Of a DNA stretch of 64,000 nucleotides, positions 28,093 through 37,069 are shown piece by piece; within the stretch, counting starts at the first letter, position 1; each line of letters opens with the position of its first letter. Below the pieces are notes generated by a model, which ran no database searches, was not told the DNA's origin, and worked only from the letters and a program-made list of their open reading frames with translations. Position numbers and translations under genes: made by a program. This DNA is from Dyadobacter frigoris (GTDB lineage: Bacteria > Bacteroidota > Bacteroidia > Cytophagales > Spirosomataceae), in the NCBI RefSeq assembly GCF_005280585.1, contig NZ_SZVO01000005.1, positions 1 to 64,000 on the forward strand, read 5' to 3'.

Positions 28093-31000
28093 TTAGAATG
28101 ATACGCGAACACCCATGTTAATAATTTTCGACTGAGGATAATATTGTCCGCTTGTGTTAGTGGACTCAGGATCCCAGATTTTAATTTTATCCCATGTCAG
28201 GATGTTTAGTGCATTTGCATAAACACGGAAGCTTCCTACACCAATTTTTTTACCAAGATCAGATGGCAGGTTCCAGCCAATTTCGATGTTTTTCAAACGT
28301 AGGTAATTGTTACTTCTCAAATAATAAGTATTTGCCCCTGCGTTACCAGTGTTGGTATAATAGGTATTGTTACGGTTAGCCAAACGAGGATCAGTTTCAC
28401 TTGGGTGATCGATCGTCCAACGGTGGTCGTAAGCGTATTTCAAATAGTTACCGATATCACCTGATTCCGTTTGCCCGATATACTGCAAACCACCCGTTGC
28501 TCCCTGAAACAAAATCGCGATATCAAAAGCTTTGTAGCTCGCGTTAATTGTTGCACCACCTGTGAAAGTCGGACGCTGTGTTTTATCCTGACGAACTCTA
28601 TCATCCGCATTGATTTTACCATCACCATTCACATCCTTGAACTTCATATCACCAGGACGAATTGTTCCTGTGATTGGGCTGTAATCAAGTTTGTTTGCAT
28701 CAATAGCAGCCTGATCTTTGAAAACGCCGTCATACTGATAAGCAAGGAATGCCTGATATTGTCTACCGGTTGTTGTCTGGTAAGAAGGGATACCAGGAGT
28801 TTCATCCCAGAAAGTGATTTTGTTTTTGGCATAACCGCCATTCACACCAAATGAGTAATTCAAATCGCCCGCGTTTCCGTCGTAGCTAACTTTGAATTCA
28901 TATCCTTTGTTTTTCATTTTACCCAAATTCACAGGAGGAAGTTTTCCATCGATACCTGCCGATGAAGGCGTAGAACCTGTCTGCTGAATAAGTATTTTAG
29001 AACGAACATTGTAGAAATAATCAAACTCGAAGTTAATTTTCCCTTTAAACAACGATCCTTCAAAACCTACGTTTGAGTTATTTGCAACTTCCCATGTGAA
29101 GTTTTTATTAGCAACGCGCGCTTCGTACAATGACTTAACAACCTGATTGTCCAGAATGTAAGAGTTGAAAGACATTGTAGACAAATACTGATATTCAGCC
29201 AATGTAGAACTGTTTGGCAAATAAGCCTCAGCTCCCATTTGTCCCCATGAAGCTCTTAATTTCACGTTATCAAGAAATTTGATATTGTTTTTCCAGAAAG
29301 TTTCTTCTGACATTCTCCATCCGGCAGATACACCAGGGAAGAAACCCCAACGACCCGTTTTAGGGAAAATGTAGGAAGCATCCGCTCTCCACAAGAATTC
29401 AGCAAGATATTTCTCTTTGTAGTTGTAACCCAAACGTCCAAAATAACTCAAACGTGCACGCTGATAAATATCTGTGTTGTTGTAAGTAGTACCATTTACA
29501 GTAACAGATCCGGAGTTACCGATGTTCTGTTCAAGGTTACCACCCGCATAAAGTTGATCAGCAACTGGTGAGATAAAATAACGACGGTAAGCAAAAAAAC
29601 CATCCGCATCAACTTTCTCGTGCTGAACACCAGCCATTACGTTAAATGCATGTGCTCCAAAAGTCTTGTCATAGTTCACCTGACCTGTCAATAACACTGA
29701 CAATTCCTGAGAAGAAGTTTCAGTAAGACGGGCATCATTGAAAGTAGAACGAACAGAACCTGTCAACAATGGAGAAACTCCGTCAGCTTCATACGTTTTT
29801 TTATCCCAATAGTAAAGTTTCCATGGCTGAGCAAAGTTTTTAACACGGCCAAACTTTTTATCGATTGCAGCTGATCCTGTTACTTTCAAACCTGTAACAC
29901 CTGGAATAAGCACTTCAACCGATCCATTGGTTTGAACGTAATCTCTTTTATCGCGAATGTACCCTGTTGAATTGGTTGTGATAAGAGCCGGATTTTGTCC
30001 GTTTTCAATATCAGGACCTGGTAATCCGTTTGGCCAGATAGCAATTTCAGTTGGCTTACCACGCATCAACATACGGAAGATAGCGCCTGCGTCACCACCA
30101 TTAGGTTGAAAACGGTATTCTTCACGTGCTGCAATACCAAGTTTTGCAGTTACATACTTATTGATTTTTGCATCAAGATTGATACGCAAGCTGTATTGTT
30201 TGTAACCTGTTGCCGAGTTTTTGTAAATACCATCCTGATTTAAATAACCAAGGGAAGTAAGATATTTTACGTTTTCACTACCACCCATCAACTGAAGATT
30301 GTGACGTTGCTGTGGTGACCATGGTTTGATAACTTCCTTGTACCAGTCGGTATTTGGGTGAAGCAAAGGGTCTGAACCGTCCTTGAATTTCTGGATATCT
30401 GTTGGTGTAAAAACTGCATTAACTACGTCACCTTTTGTAGTCTTATAGCTTCCGTTTGTGTTGAAACCAGTCAATGCACCATTCCACTCAGCTGTTGGAA
30501 TGTTGTCATAAATTTGCAATTCGTTACGGATCGTAGCGTATTCACCAGCATCCGACATTTTTGGCGTACGTGTAGGACGAGCCAAACCGAAGTTGTAATC
30601 ATATGACAATTGAGGCTTGCCTGATTTACCACGTTTTGTAGTGATCAAAATAACCCCGTTACCTGCACGTGATCCATAAATCGCAGCAGCAGCATCTTTC
30701 AAAACAGAAACGCTTTCAATATCAGCAGGATTGATACGATCCAAACCACCACTACGGTTAGGAACACCATCCACCACGATAAGGGCATCGCTATTACCCA
30801 AAGAGTTGGTACCACGGATACGGATTGCCGATCCATCATAACCTGGCTCACCACTTGCCTGAACCGCCGATACACCCGGAAGGCGTCCGCTCAATGTATT
30901 GGAAAGGTTGGCAGCTGGTGCTTTTTCAAGCTCAGAACCTTTAACAGCAACTACCGAACCGGTCAAAGTTGCTTTTTTTGCAGTACCGTAACCAACGACT

Positions 31001-31344
31001 ACTACTTCATTCAGAGATTTTACATCTGTTGCCAGCGTAACATCTAAAACAGATTTGTTGTTAAGGGGAATTTCTTGTGTTAGGTAACCGATAAAAGAAA
31101 ATACTAATACTGCGTTTCCGCTGGCTGTGCTAACGGTGTAATTACCTTCAATATCCGAAACGGATCCTGCTGTGGTTCCTTTCACCACAACACTTACACC
31201 CGGCAGGCCCTGGCCTTGATCATCTTTAACTTTACCTTTTACAGTGGACTGAGCAAATGCTCCAAGTGCCACACCAAAGGCAAGAAAGAGAGAAAGAATA
31301 TATCGTCCCTTGAAACGACATCTACTTTGAGTATTAATTCCCAT
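28093..31344 (-). CDS. SusC/RagA-family TonB-linked outer-membrane transporter
   Basis: 1083 residues. A signal peptide (ending GAFAQ) is followed by the carboxypeptidase-like domain (STVKGKVKDDQGQGLPGVSV, about 32-110), the TonB-box-like SLNEVVVVGYGT, a plug domain (GRLPGVSAVQASGEPGYDGS, SVSVLKDAAAAIYGSRAGNG, ITTKRGK) and a beta-barrel to the C-terminal aromatic residue. It lacks an N-terminal STN domain, so it is not expected to signal through a FecR anti-sigma factor. First gene of a minus-strand unit with SusD, FG-GAP and PAP2 genes. Confidence 0.96.
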   Translation of the reverse strand: MGINTQSRCRFKGRYILSLFLAFGVALGAFAQSTVKGKVKDDQGQGLPGVSVVVKGTTAGSVSDIEGNYTVSTASGNAVLVFSFIGYLTQEIPLNNKSVLDVTLATDVKSLNEVVVVGYGTAKKATLTGSVVAVKGSELEKAPAANLSNTLSGRLPGVSAVQASGEPGYDGSAIRIRGTNSLGNSDALIVVDGVPNRSGGLDRINPADIESVSVLKDAAAAIYGSRAGNGVILITTKRGKSGKPQLSYDYNFGLARPTRTPKMSDAGEYATIRNELQIYDNIPTAEWNGALTGFNTNGSYKTTKGDVVNAVFTPTDIQKFKDGSDPLLHPNTDWYKEVIKPWSPQQRHNLQLMGGSENVKYLTSLGYLNQDGIYKNSATGYKQYSLRINLDAKINKYVTAKLGIAAREEYRFQPNGGDAGAIFRMLMRGKPTEIAIWPNGLPGPDIENGQNPALITTNSTGYIRDKRDYVQTNGSVEVLIPGVTGLKVTGSAAIDKKFGRVKNFAQPWKLYYWDKKTYEADGVSPLLTGSVRSTFNDARLTETSSQELSVLLTGQVNYDKTFGAHAFNVMAGVQHEKVDADGFFAYRRYFISPVADQLYAGGNLEQNIGNSGSVTVNGTTYNNTDIYQRARLSYFGRLGYNYKEKYLAEFLWRADASYIFPKTGRWGFFPGVSAGWRMSEETFWKNNIKFLDNVKLRASWGQMGAEAYLPNSSTLAEYQYLSTMSFNSYILDNQVVKSLYEARVANKNFTWEVANNSNVGFEGSLFKGKINFEFDYFYNVRSKILIQQTGSTPSSAGIDGKLPPVNLGKMKNKGYEFKVSYDGNAGDLNYSFGVNGGYAKNKITFWDETPGIPSYQTTTGRQYQAFLAYQYDGVFKDQAAIDANKLDYSPITGTIRPGDMKFKDVNGDGKINADDRVRQDKTQRPTFTGGATINASYKAFDIAILFQGATGGLQYIGQTESGDIGNYLKYAYDHRWTIDHPSETDPRLANRNNTYYTNTGNAGANTYYLRSNNYLRLKNIEIGWNLPSDLGKKIGVGSFRVYANALNILTWDKIKIWDPESTNTSGQYYPQSKIINMGVRVSF

Positions 31345-31965
31345 AGATTAATTGATAAAATAATAAAATAGTTGGTAAAATCTTTAGACTTGTATCCCTG
31401 GCGGACGCACCGATGCGAAGAATAATCGCGAAAAACCTAGTGTCGAAAACACACAATTAGCAGTAAAAAAAAATGTAAATTTTTAGCATTCAATAGGGGT
31501 TAAATGTGACAAAAAAAATAATTTCATAACGTTCGAAACAGTAGCTTTTGAGAACAACGGATTACAAAACTCCTTATCTACATTAATATATCAAATAAGT
31601 CCACGAATATTCTTTTTACTCATTTGGATATACAAAAAGATATTAAATTTATCACAAAAAAAAGCACTCTTTATTTATGAATATGTTTTATAAGAAAATA
31701 ACAATAATAATCAACTAAACTGTTTAGCCTTTGATCAAAATACAAGAGATAACTGCAAAAAAAATACCAATTCATTTATTTCATGAAATTTCCTAACCAT
31801 AAAAAAATCGATCTCAAAAGCTATTGACTAACTAGATAATTTCTTTTTTTTATATTGATTTTCTTATTGAAAATAATTGGCCTGCTATTAATTTTTCTTG
31901 ATTATCTTCGTGAGTTACTCTGGTATATTTGTTACCCGACCATTCGTAATTTTTTAAATTATACA
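31345..31965. other. Long divergent intergenic region between susC-like and PAP2 genes
   Basis: About 620 bp, very AT-rich, with long A and T runs. A plus-strand frame from 31855 precedes the PAP2 signal peptide but has no coding resemblance. It should contain the promoters and leader for the SusCD unit and for the PAP2 gene. I did not find a clear dyad or riboswitch-like fold. Confidence 0.55.
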
Positions 31966-33324
31966 ATGAAATTTATAAGCATCAGCATACTGGTTTTAGC
32001 TACCATTTTTACCTACTCATGCAAAAAATCTTCTACGCCTGAAGAATATAACGCAAAAGCATCGGACCCCAAACTTTTCCACGAAACCACCACGCAGCTC
32101 ACGGATGTAATAATCCATGATATATTCAAACCTCCTGTTGCAAGCCGGATATATAGTTATTCCTTTCTGGCTGCTTACGAAGCTCTGGTGCCAGGCTATC
32201 CGGAATATCAGTCACTGGCCGGACAAATCAACAAATTTACAACACCACCAAAACCTGAGCCAGGCGCGGCATATTGTTTTCCGCTGGCAAGCATAAAAGC
32301 TTTTACAGTGGTTGGCCGGACGCTAACCTTTTCGGGTAACCTGTGGGATGATTATGAAAAGGATCTTTTTCAGAAATATGAAGAAATGGGCATTCCGGAA
32401 GATGTATACAAACGATCTATTGCCTATGGTGACACAGTTGCAAAGCACGTTTTGGCCCATGCATCAAAAGATCATTACAAAGAAATACGCGGTTTCCGTT
32501 ATACTGTAACCAACGAGCCCGGTACCTGGGTACCAACGCCGCCAGCTTATGCTGATGCGTGCGAACCTATGTGGAACACCGTAAGGACTTTCGCGCTGGA
32601 TTCCGTAACACAATTCCGCTGTCCGCCGCCAGCCAAATACGATCTAAACAAAAACAGTCCGTTTATGAAACTGGCTATGGAGGTTTATAACATAGGAAAG
32701 AATCTAACAGAAGAGCAAAAAGCAACGGCTTACTTTTGGGATGACAATGCGTTTGTAACCAATGTGGTCGGTCATGCGATGTTTGCCAATAAAAAAATGA
32801 CTCCGGCAGGCCACTGGCTGGCCATCATCAAAAACGTGACAACAGACAAAAAATTAAATCTGATGCAGGTCAATGAAACTTACACTTTGGGAGCACTTTC
32901 TCTTTTTGACGCATTTGTTTCGTGCTGGGATGAAAAATACCGAAGTGTACGTATACGTCCGGAAACAGTAATTAATAATAACTGGGACCCAAACTGGAGG
33001 CCATTTCTGGAAACACCGGCTTTCCCTGAATATGTAAGCGGGCATAGCACAATTTCTGCTGCCTGTGGAACGGTACTAGCTAAACTAATTGGCGAAAATG
33101 TAGCATTCACCGATACTACCGAGAAAAAATACGGACATGGTGTCAAGTCGTTCAAGTCATTTAAAGAAGCTTATTGGGACGCTTCCATTAGCCGTGTTTA
33201 TGGTGGAATCCATTACCGTGACGGCGTGGAAGAAGGAACCCGTTTGGGTGAGAAAATCGGTGCTAATGTGTTGAATCGGGTGATTACGAGGAAATCACGG
33301 AAGGTTGTTGCCTCGGCTAAGTAA
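31966..33324 (+). CDS. PAP2 / vanadium-haloperoxidase-like lipoprotein, paralogue
   Basis: 452 residues from the ATG at 31966, chosen over a TTG at 31855 because it gives a clean lipoprotein signal (MKFISISILVLATIFTYSC, Cys19). The same active-site series as in the gene at 21312 is present: KYRSVRIRP (near 323), PEYVSGHS (near 358), SRVYGGIH-YRD (near 408). TTQLTDVIIHDIFKPPVASR and the WVPTPPAYADACEP block also align with the other copy. Divergent from SusC, it encloses the locus with its paralogue at the opposite end. Followed by a palindromic repeat. Confidence 0.87.
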   Translation: MKFISISILVLATIFTYSCKKSSTPEEYNAKASDPKLFHETTTQLTDVIIHDIFKPPVASRIYSYSFLAAYEALVPGYPEYQSLAGQINKFTTPPKPEPGAAYCFPLASIKAFTVVGRTLTFSGNLWDDYEKDLFQKYEEMGIPEDVYKRSIAYGDTVAKHVLAHASKDHYKEIRGFRYTVTNEPGTWVPTPPAYADACEPMWNTVRTFALDSVTQFRCPPPAKYDLNKNSPFMKLAMEVYNIGKNLTEEQKATAYFWDDNAFVTNVVGHAMFANKKMTPAGHWLAIIKNVTTDKKLNLMQVNETYTLGALSLFDAFVSCWDEKYRSVRIRPETVINNNWDPNWRPFLETPAFPEYVSGHSTISAACGTVLAKLIGENVAFTDTTEKKYGHGVKSFKSFKEAYWDASISRVYGGIHYRDGVEEGTRLGEKIGANVLNRVITRKSRKVVASAK

Positions 33325-33326
33325 CT

Positions 33327-33450
33327 AACCCAAGGTTTTAACATTGGGTCCAAGAGCATAAGTCTCCCCCGGTTTAGCCATTGAGATAATCTTACTTCAA
33401 AGAAACTACTCTTAGGTAGCTATGGCTAAAGCCAGAGATATTTCGGCACA
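33327..33450. repeat. Palindromic intergenic repeat, family also at 42781-42842
   Basis: AACCCAAGGTTTTAACATTGGGT (split: AACCCAAGGT and ACATTGGGT arms, 33327-33349) forms a hairpin right after the PAP2 stop. It is followed by GGTTTAGCCATTGAGA and GCTATGGCTAAAGCCAGAG elements. The same elements appear in reverse arrangement at 42781-42842. Confidence 0.7.
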
Positions 33451-33511
33451 TGTATCCTATGCAGAAATTCATTATAAAATGCATTTTGACAAATGAACCT
33501 TTATTTTTTTG

Positions 33512-34327
33512 TTAATAACCCTTCATATAAAGACATTTCTCCTGTAAATATTCAGAATTATTACCATCACCAATCCTGAATTTTGTTCTGACAGTCTGAT
33601 ATTTTTCGATACCAAGTAAGAGCGAACAGGAGAAATGCAGATGTGGACCGCTGCTGAAACCTGTGTTTCCACTTAGGCCTATCACCTGACCTTTTTTAAC
33701 AATATCGCCAGCTGACACTTTTGATCCATTTTGCATCAGATGTGAATAGTTGGCGATTGTGCCATCTGAATGGTAAATGAGTATGTAATTATGCATTTTC
33801 TTACACTCTTCTCTCAGGCATGACTCTGTATTGCTCTGTACAACTTTGACCACAACACCTTCCCTGACAGCCGCAATCTCCGTTCCCTCTGCCATTATAA
33901 AATCCAGCGCATTATCATTTTGGTGGGAGAAGCTCCCATGGTATCCCTGGACAAGATAATAGTCTTTGTTTTTTAGAAATGGCAGATCATATTCATACGC
34001 CTCATCGTATCTGATATTATAGATATTACCCAAACTGAAAAGATAATTATATGAGAATTTATTAGGCATTGCAGGATATATAACATCTAATTCTCCCAAC
34101 AGAAACTTCTCGGTTTTTTGAGGTATTACAAAAATCTTCTTTTCACCTTTTGAAAAGCTAAAATTAACTAAGTTCAAATCCAGCGACATGGTAACAGGGC
34201 AAAAGGCATTATTATCTGCGTAAAGGATGTAGCCATTGTTTTTCTTTTCGAAAAAGACACGAATCTCTTGCTGCGCAAAAGCAGAAAAACATAGCAGATT
34301 AGAAATGAGGATGAAGAATAATTTCAT
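33512..34327 (-). CDS. Secreted M23-family peptidase (LytM domain)
   Basis: 271 residues with a signal peptide (ending AFAQ, residue 19). The C-terminal LytM zinc site is complete: His135 (SHQND), Asp142 (ALDF), and HLHF with His219 and His221; NYSHL supplies His196. The N-terminal 100 residues form a beta-rich domain of unknown type. M23 enzymes cut peptidoglycan cross-bridges or act as endopeptidases in the periplasm. It lies downstream of the glycosyltransferase gene at the distal end of the secreted-toxin region. Whether it belongs functionally to that region is not clear. Confidence 0.88.
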   Translation of the reverse strand: MKLFFILISNLLCFSAFAQQEIRVFFEKKNNGYILYADNNAFCPVTMSLDLNLVNFSFSKGEKKIFVIPQKTEKFLLGELDVIYPAMPNKFSYNYLFSLGNIYNIRYDEAYEYDLPFLKNKDYYLVQGYHGSFSHQNDNALDFIMAEGTEIAAVREGVVVKVVQSNTESCLREECKKMHNYILIYHSDGTIANYSHLMQNGSKVSAGDIVKKGQVIGLSGNTGFSSGPHLHFSCSLLLGIEKYQTVRTKFRIGDGNNSEYLQEKCLYMKGY

Positions 34328-34395
34328 GAAATGTGTGTCTTATATTGAAAAGAAATAGTTGTAGCACAGCAATTCAATTTGCTGACTTCAATACT

Positions 34396-35286
34396 TTAAA
34401 AAAATAAATCATTGATTTTTTTGTGGAAATCATTCAACCATTTCGCACCATATCTTTTGTTAAGAACCGGAGAATTCAATATTTTACAAATCCATTGATC
34501 CAGTCCTTCTTTCTTAATAGCCTCTGATAAAAAAGGACCGGCCAAACCGAAACAAATTGCTGCATGCAATTTTAATTCTTCAACGGAATGGATTATGTCC
34601 AATTTTTCAAGTTCTCTGGACAATAATGAAAGTACTCTTATTTTCAAATCCCTTTGGTGCCTGTTACAACTATTATCAGAATACCAGCGGTACGAAAGCC
34701 CTAATATTGACAGATTGGTAACCTTACAAACTTCTGAAAAGCGGATCCATAAATCATGATCTTCGCAATATTGGAATTCCGGATCATATCGTAGTTTCCG
34801 GGCAATTTCCGTGCGCATGGTTACTGAGGAGTGAGCAAACTGATTGCGAAAAATTAAACTCATCCGCAAAGTATCATGATCAGTCAATGTTTTACGTGTA
34901 TGGATTATCCAACCATTTTCATCAATCGTATGATACCAGCAGCCGACCATTCCGTAATTCTTATTCTTCTCTAAAAAATCTACCTGGCTTTGTAATCTGT
35001 CACCAAGCATAAGATCATCTGCATCCATACGGGCAATGTACTTCCCCTTGGCCAGATCCAAACCACGGTTCAAACTGGCAACAATACCCATATTACTTTC
35101 ATTTTTGTAATAACGTATACGTTTATTGTCTAGTGTTTTAACCAGTTCTTCGGTATTATCGGTACTTCCGTCATCAATAATAAGGATTTCATAATCAGTG
35201 TATTTCTGGGAGAGCACGCTTTGCAGGGCTGACTGGATATATTTTGCTCCATTATAAGAGGGGATCAAAACGGTCGTTTCTGGCAT
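34396..35286 (-). CDS. Family 2 glycosyltransferase
   Basis: 296 residues from the ATG at 35286; an upstream in-frame start at 35361 adds 25 residues that overlap a terminator hairpin and is rejected. GT-A fold motifs: TTVLIPSYNGAKYIQSALQS, YEILIIDDGSTDNTEELV (nucleotide-binding Asp), and ARMDADDLMLGDRL (DxD metal motif). Later motifs include EDHDLWIRFSE. Soluble. It probably transfers a sugar to a glycan; modification of the secreted precursor encoded nearby is conceivable, as in glycocin loci, but unsupported. Its first 40 codons are duplicated in the chimeric frame at 36256-36504. Confidence 0.88.
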   Translation of the reverse strand: MPETTVLIPSYNGAKYIQSALQSVLSQKYTDYEILIIDDGSTDNTEELVKTLDNKRIRYYKNESNMGIVASLNRGLDLAKGKYIARMDADDLMLGDRLQSQVDFLEKNKNYGMVGCWYHTIDENGWIIHTRKTLTDHDTLRMSLIFRNQFAHSSVTMRTEIARKLRYDPEFQYCEDHDLWIRFSEVCKVTNLSILGLSYRWYSDNSCNRHQRDLKIRVLSLLSRELEKLDIIHSVEELKLHAAICFGLAGPFLSEAIKKEGLDQWICKILNSPVLNKRYGAKWLNDFHKKINDLFF

Positions 35287-35297
35287 ATTTAATAAAA

Positions 35298-35334
35298 GGA
35301 GAAAAAAGAGCCCCGGTGCTGCCATCGGGACTCT
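35298..35334 (-). terminator. Terminator of cassette 3
   Basis: On the minus strand AGAGTCCCG pairs with CGGGGCTCT (one mismatch), followed by a run of Ts. It lies after the membrane protein gene at 35381 and just before the glycosyltransferase start. Confidence 0.7.
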
Positions 35335-35380
35335 TAAAATAATTACAATACCGATCACCATTGATAAACTTTACATCCCA

Positions 35381-35788
35381 TTAAATCCAACGGCCAAAAA
35401 CCAATCGATTTCGTAATACCATAAAAATAAAAGGAGACAAAATGATGAAAGCCAACATACACCAATAAACCAGACGGCCGCTTTTACTATTTAAGAACAC
35501 ATCACTTCTATCCCTTGAGTATATTTTCAAATACCTTTTATTTCGAATGAATAAGAAATAAATTATACCACAAGATATAGAAAGTATCAAATATCCATCT
35601 GTTTTTGAAATGCCAAGATTCCTACTCTCCGGATTTGTTAAGACAGTCAAAACGGTTATAACAAGCAAGGTAAAACAGCACAAGACCAGTGAAGAGATAA
35701 AAAAAACCGTTATCACAGGAGTATCTGTTTTATGTTCCGTTTTACGCGAATAATAACTCAAAATCACGTAAAATAATTTATCAAACAT
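35381..35788 (-). CDS. Three-helix membrane protein, type B (cassette 3), candidate immunity protein
   Basis: 135 residues. It starts MFDKLFYVILSYYSRKTEHK and has hydrophobic helices near 28-52, 66-82 and 108-125. It aligns along its length with the products of 36620-37030 and 37704-38105. The DKLFYVILSYYSR start and LKIYS-RSD-FLNSK-GR-VYW block are conserved, the middle is variable. No family recognised. It follows the type A gene after 39 bp and is closed by a hairpin. Position behind a fragment of a putative secreted toxin, plus small size and membrane topology, suggest an immunity role; this is inference. Confidence 0.7.
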   Translation of the reverse strand: MFDKLFYVILSYYSRKTEHKTDTPVITVFFISSLVLCCFTLLVITVLTVLTNPESRNLGISKTDGYLILSISCGIIYFLFIRNKRYLKIYSRDRSDVFLNSKSGRLVYWCMLAFIILSPFIFMVLRNRLVFGRWI

Positions 35789-35827
35789 AATGTACCACTA
35801 AGGATTCAACAAACATTCCAGTATAAT

Positions 35828-36250
35828 TCACCTGCTAAACAGACCCAAATCTCTGACGACATATCCAAAAATGAAAGTACCGAAAATAGAAAGTATCCAG
35901 AACGCCCAGAAAAATATCTTGATTTTTTGGGTAACGACAAAATGATAATTTTCTGTTAGACCCGTCTCTTTGGATACTTTATAGACTTTAAAGAGTAGGT
36001 AATATACCACTGAACATAGAACTACCGATAACGTTAAACTCGTTATATATTTATTAGAAGTACCTAAGCCAGAACGTTCATTTGTTATTTCTTCGATAAC
36101 TATCACCAGAATATAAAATATCCCTCCAATTCCCATACTTACCTGGAGAAGAGCGGTATACCACGCGGGGCTTTTTACCGAGCCATCCAAATTATATTTA
36201 TGATGCATGGTAAAAAAAGTATAATAATAGATATAAAGAAATTTTATCAT
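35828..36250 (-). CDS. Three-helix membrane protein, type A (cassette 3), candidate immunity protein
   Basis: 140 residues from the ATG at 36250 (MIKFLYIYYYTFFTMHHK). This start is conserved with the other type A copy; a TTG three codons earlier overlaps the preceding frame. Hydrophobic helices lie near 32-50, 68-86 and 112-132. The last 35 codons (including KIKIFFWAFWILSIFGTFIF) are nearly base-for-base identical to those of 37070-37492, while the middle has diverged. It starts 5 bp after the toxin-like fragment at 36256-36504. Function unknown; candidate immunity protein. Confidence 0.68.
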   Translation of the reverse strand: MIKFLYIYYYTFFTMHHKYNLDGSVKSPAWYTALLQVSMGIGGIFYILVIVIEEITNERSGLGTSNKYITSLTLSVVLCSVVYYLLFKVYKVSKETGLTENYHFVVTQKIKIFFWAFWILSIFGTFIFGYVVRDLGLFSR

Positions 36251-36255
36251 TTGAC

Positions 36256-36504
36256 TCAATCCTCCTGTATAAATTCATACATTTCCCAGGCAAACAGAAC
36301 AGTACCGCCACCCATCCATGGGTTATAACCACCATTTACTCCACTCAAACTTCCACCATTGGAAAAACCAAATGCTATCATGCTTCCATCATCAATAATC
36401 AGGATTTCATAATCAGCGTATTTCCGGGAGAGCACACTTTGTAGGGCTGATTGAATATATTTCCCTCCATTGTACGTTGGAATAAAAACTGATGCTTGTT
36501 GCAC
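36256..36504 (-). pseudogene. Chimeric fragment: glycosyltransferase 5' end fused to toxin-like C-terminus
   Basis: 82 codons in one open frame. Residues 2-41 copy the start of the neighbouring glycosyltransferase (VFIPTYNGGKYIQSALQS, YEILIIDDGS). After DDGS the sequence switches abruptly to MIAFGFSNGGSLSGVNGG and ends GGTVLFAWEMYEFIQED. The tail recurs in broken form at 37494-37606. It looks like the product of a duplication in which the 5' end of the glycosyltransferase was joined to the 3' end of a glycine-rich secreted peptide gene. It lacks a double-glycine leader, so it is probably not exported. Whether it is translated is unknown. Confidence 0.65.
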
Positions 36505-36522
36505 TTATAATGAGCGATTTAG

Positions 36523-36565
36523 TAATAAACGGTTACGGCACAAATGATATTCTTGCACCGTAACC
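36523..36565 (-). terminator. Terminator of cassette 2
   Basis: GGTTACGG and CCGTAACC form an 8-bp stem (36531-36565). On the minus strand it is followed by GTTTATT. It lies 55 bp after the type B gene at 36620. Confidence 0.65.
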
Positions 36566-36619
36566 TTAAATTAATTTCAAGACTTTTAACTATTTGGATG
36601 TATCCCACCGCAAGAGGCG

Positions 36620-37030
36620 TTATTTTACAACATCATAAATAAAACTACCTTCTATTTTTATAAAAATAATAGGTGATAACAACAACAAGATATAAATACC
36701 CCAATAAATCCAACGTCCTGTTTTACTGTTTAAAAAAGAATCGCTCCGGTATTTGGAGTAAATTTTGAGATATCTCTTATTTAGAATAAAAAGTAAATAA
36801 ACCGCCAAACTTGATGCGGCACCAATACCCAGAACCGTAATTTTTGATAACTTAAGTAAGGGGTAAACAGGGTAATTAATAATATCAATTGAAATAAGAA
36901 TTAATAAATACGCCAAGCAGAAAAAAAGCATTGAAAAAATAAAGAAAACCGTTATTCCAGGTGTGTCAATTTTATGCTCCGTGTTACGCGAATAGTAACT
37001 CAAAATCACGTAAAATAATTTATCAAACAT
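36620..37030 (-). CDS. Three-helix membrane protein, type B (cassette 2), candidate immunity protein
   Basis: 136 residues, MFDKLFYVILSYYSRNTEHK at the start, then hydrophobic helices near 26-48, 62-80 and 108-124 and a conserved LKIYSKYRSDSFLNSKTGR block between the last two. It is closely related to 37704-38105 and less so to 35381-35788; the first 25 codons are almost identical in DNA among copies. It lies 39 bp after the type A gene of the same cassette, with matching intergenic sequence in cassette 3. Confidence 0.7.
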   Translation of the reverse strand: MFDKLFYVILSYYSRNTEHKIDTPGITVFFIFSMLFFCLAYLLILISIDIINYPVYPLLKLSKITVLGIGAASSLAVYLLFILNKRYLKIYSKYRSDSFLNSKTGRWIYWGIYILLLLSPIIFIKIEGSFIYDVVK

Positions 37031-37069
37031 AATATACCGCTAAGGATTCAACAAGCACTTCTGTATAAT

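Noticed and set aside
31855-31965. N-terminal extension of the second PAP2 lipoprotein
   Set aside because: It needs a TTG start and would bury the lipoprotein signal peptide 37 residues into the protein.
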